A stretch of 34,302 nucleotides of DNA, taken from the NCBI GenBank assembly GCA_964617565.1, contig CAZTYH010000029.1, forward strand, positions 1 through 34,302, read 5' to 3'. This DNA comes from JAKJGV01 sp964617565 (lineage in GTDB: Bacteria; Verrucomicrobiota; Kiritimatiellia; CAIQIC01; JAGNIJ01). The position numbers were made by a program, and so were the translations under genes. Position 1 is the stretch's first letter. Every line of letters begins with the position of its first letter. The notes under the pieces are model-generated. The model had not been told where the DNA came from, made no database searches, and was given only the letters and a program-made list of their open reading frames with translations. Positions 32,592 through 34,302 of the stretch are shown in pieces.

Positions 32592-32905
32592 AACGTGCCT
32601 GTGCCATTTCCTTTTCTGCCGGTGAAGCGTTTGATCATTCACATACTCAGAAATGAGAACGCAGAAAAAAAGAAATCGAGATGAGACGGTTTTGCTTGTA
32701 AGTGATTCCGATATTTTGCCATGAACAAAACAGAACGTGATTTTTGTGTTAATGCACGGAGATTTAGTTCCGGGGTGATGGTTTTGCGATGAAAGAGTTG
32801 GAGCTTGTCGGCCAATTTATGCCGATTTGACGTCTGGCTCATGTGCTTTTGGGGTGAAGGCAGGATTTGTTTCTTCTGATTTCCCTTGTTTCATGCGCGA
32901 GGTCT

Positions 32906-32924
32906 ACGCCCTTTTTCAGGGCGT
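32906..32924 (+). other. Hairpin upstream of the repeat-protein gene
   Basis: ACGCCC (32906-32911) and GGGCGT (32919-32924) pair perfectly around a 7-nt TTTTTCA loop, 54 nt before the GTG of the downstream gene. A second GC-rich self-complementary patch (CCGGCGGCCGG) follows at about 32932-32942. The pair could form a structured 5' leader. I recognise no known riboswitch class. Confidence 0.4.
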
Positions 32925-32978
32925 TTGGATTCCGGCGGCCGGCGAAAGATTTAATCGCGTAAGAACAGGGTGGATCGT

Positions 32979-34302
32979 GTGAGTAGGGATGCTTTTCAAA
33001 AGTGGTGTGGTTTCAGTTTGGGGATCTTCTGTGTCCTGCTTCTGATCGTCTTTTCCCTGTGTTTATGGGCCTCGGATTTTCTGGTTACGCCCGAAATCAC
33101 CGAGGATGGTCAGGGGATTAGTTTTCATTTTCCATCGGGAACCGACGTCTATTTTCAAGTCTGGGCATCCGATTCATTGACCAGCGAGTGGACGCAGGTC
33201 CGAGGCATGACTCTTGGTGAGGAGGGAACGCAGGCCTGGAAAGATGCAACGGCGATAACTTCTTTCACCGGCCTGTATTACCGATTACGCCGCTTGCCGA
33301 TTTCCGATCCCGACGACTACGATGGCGATGGAATGGATGATGTCTTTGAGCTGAGGCATCCCTCCCTACTGAATCCGCTTGATCCTTCAGATGGATGGAT
33401 GGACACCGATGATGATGGTATGCCGGATTGGTGGGAAGTCTTGCATTTCGGAAGCGTGACAGGCGCTTCATGGTGGGCTGATGCTGATGAGGATAGGCAA
33501 AATAATCTTGAGGAGTATCAGCGGGGTACAGATCCGCACAACTGGGATACGGATGGGGATGGCGCATCGGACGGAGACGAGATCGCTGCAGGCACGGACC
33601 CCCTGAACAATCCCGGCGACTCGGATAGCGACGGGCTGGGCGACGATCTGGAAATTGTGCTGGGGACCGATCCGTATTTGGCCGATTCGGATTTGGATTG
33701 GGCGGGTGATGGGTATGAGCTGCAATGGGGATTCAATCCATTGGACTCCGACAGTACCCCTCCGCGCCGGATGATTCTTGATGACGGGGCCCAATACACG
33801 CGTTCAACGAATATCACGGTCAGCCTGCCCGGCATGGTGGCTGAGCATATCATTATTGGCGAAACCTCCGATCTAACGAATGGCGTGCTGTATGCTTTCT
33901 CTCAACAAGTTGAATATGGGTTGCAAAGCGAGAGCAACGGGGTGCGCACACTCTATGCGCGGTTGTATCGCGACACGGTTGTTCAGAGTCCTTTGATCAG
34001 TGAATCCGTCATTTTTGACAATGTCGCGCCAACCATCAGCGAGCTTTCACCGACCAACGGAGCAAGCACCGATAGACGCTGGATTATGGTTTCCGGCGTG
34101 GCAACCGACGCGTTCAGCGCGGTCCAGGTGTTTATTGATGGTCAATGGGCGGACGGCGTAACTTCAGAGGGTTTGTTTCAGTACGACCGCCACATGTTGA
34201 GTCCCGGGACGAATGGCGTTGTGATCACGGCAAGGGACAAGGCGGGCAACATTGCCACCCAGCAGCTTGACGTGGTGCAGGACACGAGCGGAGACACGAC
34301 GC
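32979..34302 (+). CDS. Large secreted or anchored protein with thrombospondin type 3-like repeats, 5' part
   Basis: The gene is open at the right edge; 441 codons are visible. After a short polar start, residues 12-31 are strongly hydrophobic (FSLGIFCVLLLIVFSLCLWA), a signal peptide or membrane anchor. Residues 35-108 form a beta-rich domain ending in TGLYYRLRRL, a style common in Verrucomicrobiota-like secreted proteins. Residues 110-260 hold Asp-rich calcium-binding repeats such as DYDGDGMDD, DTDDDGMPDWWE, DTDGDGASDGDE and DSDSDGLGDDLE, each followed by a GTDP-type link. From about 345 an Ig-like module begins (VAPTISELSPTNG, then ITARDKAGN). GTG at 32979 was chosen because AGGGTGGAT lies just upstream; GTG at 32970 is possible, and a TAA at 32952 bounds the frame. 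Function unknown; probably a surface or adhesion protein or a repeat-bearing enzyme. Confidence 0.85.
   Translation, partial: MSRDAFQKWCGFSLGIFCVLLLIVFSLCLWASDFLVTPEITEDGQGISFHFPSGTDVYFQVWASDSLTSEWTQVRGMTLGEEGTQAWKDATAITSFTGLYYRLRRLPISDPDDYDGDGMDDVFELRHPSLLNPLDPSDGWMDTDDDGMPDWWEVLHFGSVTGASWWADADEDRQNNLEEYQRGTDPHNWDTDGDGASDGDEIAAGTDPLNNPGDSDSDGLGDDLEIVLGTDPYLADSDLDWAGDGYELQWGFNPLDSDSTPPRRMILDDGAQYTRSTNITVSLPGMVAEHIIIGETSDLTNGVLYAFSQQVEYGLQSESNGVRTLYARLYRDTVVQSPLISESVIFDNVAPTISELSPTNGASTDRRWIMVSGVATDAFSAVQVFIDGQWADGVTSEGLFQYDRHMLSPGTNGVVITARDKAGNIATQQLDVVQDTSGDTT

Larger units (their letters stand above)
32541..32978. other. Non-coding stretch after argC
   Basis: This 438-nt stretch has no supported gene. 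It is richer in T and A than its surroundings. It holds an 8-bp inverted repeat just after argC (32561-32591) and a 6-bp hairpin near its right end (32906-32924). A TTGACG lies near 32827 but has no matching -10 element. A 67-codon minus-strand frame (32639-32842) has no family resemblance and was not accepted. The region presumably contains the argC transcript end and the promoter of the repeat protein, neither of which I can pinpoint. Confidence 0.6.

Noticed and set aside
32639..32842. A 67-codon minus-strand frame in the argC-downstream gap
   Set aside because: No family resemblance and no supported ribosome binding site; the phenylalanine-serine end looks like translated AT-rich non-coding DNA.
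32827..32860. TTGACG near 32827 as the promoter of the repeat-protein gene
   Set aside because: No -10-like hexamer lies 16-18 nt downstream.
1..34302. CRISPR arrays, insertion sequences, tRNA or rRNA genes, prophage genes
   Set aside because: No regular repeat-spacer pattern, transposase, cloverleaf or phage gene was recognised on reading through the window; the region looks like conserved chromosome.

Overview
The window looks chromosomal and comes from a Gram-negative-type bacterium, most likely of the PVC superphylum (Verrucomicrobiota, Kiritimatiellota or Lentisphaerota). Three things suggest this. The RNA polymerase beta' subunit carries a large insertion in its trigger loop. The ribosomal proteins S4, S14 and L36 are of the zinc-binding type. 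A secreted protein at the right edge carries the aspartate-rich calcium-binding repeats common in that group. The assignment is inferred from sequence style; no species can be named.

Positions 1-22680 hold one unbroken, same-strand transcription and translation supercluster: the 3' end of rpoB, then rpoC, rpsL, rpsG, fusA, the S10 block (rpsJ to rpsQ), the spc block (rplN to secY), adk, map, infA, rpmJ, and the alpha block (rpsM, rpsK, rpsD, rpoA, rplQ). Genes are packed with short gaps or 1-20 nt overlaps. tuf is missing between fusA and rpsJ, and rpmD (L30) is missing between rpsE and rplO. The four longest gaps (46-71 nt) each contain a possible stem-loop and no terminator-like T tract. 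The cluster supplies RNA polymerase, ribosomal proteins, EF-G, IF-1, the Sec translocon channel, methionine aminopeptidase and adenylate kinase.

Positions 22702-31362 form a second block. A small exported thioredoxin-fold-like protein (minus strand) converges on rplQ. It is divergent from an exported zinc N-acetylmuramoyl-L-alanine amidase (plus strand). The amidase overlaps tail-to-tail with a two-gene minus-strand operon, addB-addA, which encodes an AddAB-type helicase-nuclease for processing double-strand DNA breaks. The AddB-like subunit keeps its nuclease and iron-sulfur cysteines but has no P-loop.

Divergent from addB is argC (arginine biosynthesis, 31482-32540). A non-coding stretch of 438 nt follows, holding two inverted repeats. 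The last 1324 nt are the open 5' part of a large secreted or membrane-anchored protein with thrombospondin type 3-like repeats.

No convincing new multi-gene system is visible. The observations most worth a check are an IF-1 whose ribosome-contacting loop has been rewritten, the AddB-like subunit that starts after its expected P-loop with an in-frame stop just upstream, and the exported thioredoxin-like protein lacking a CXXC motif.
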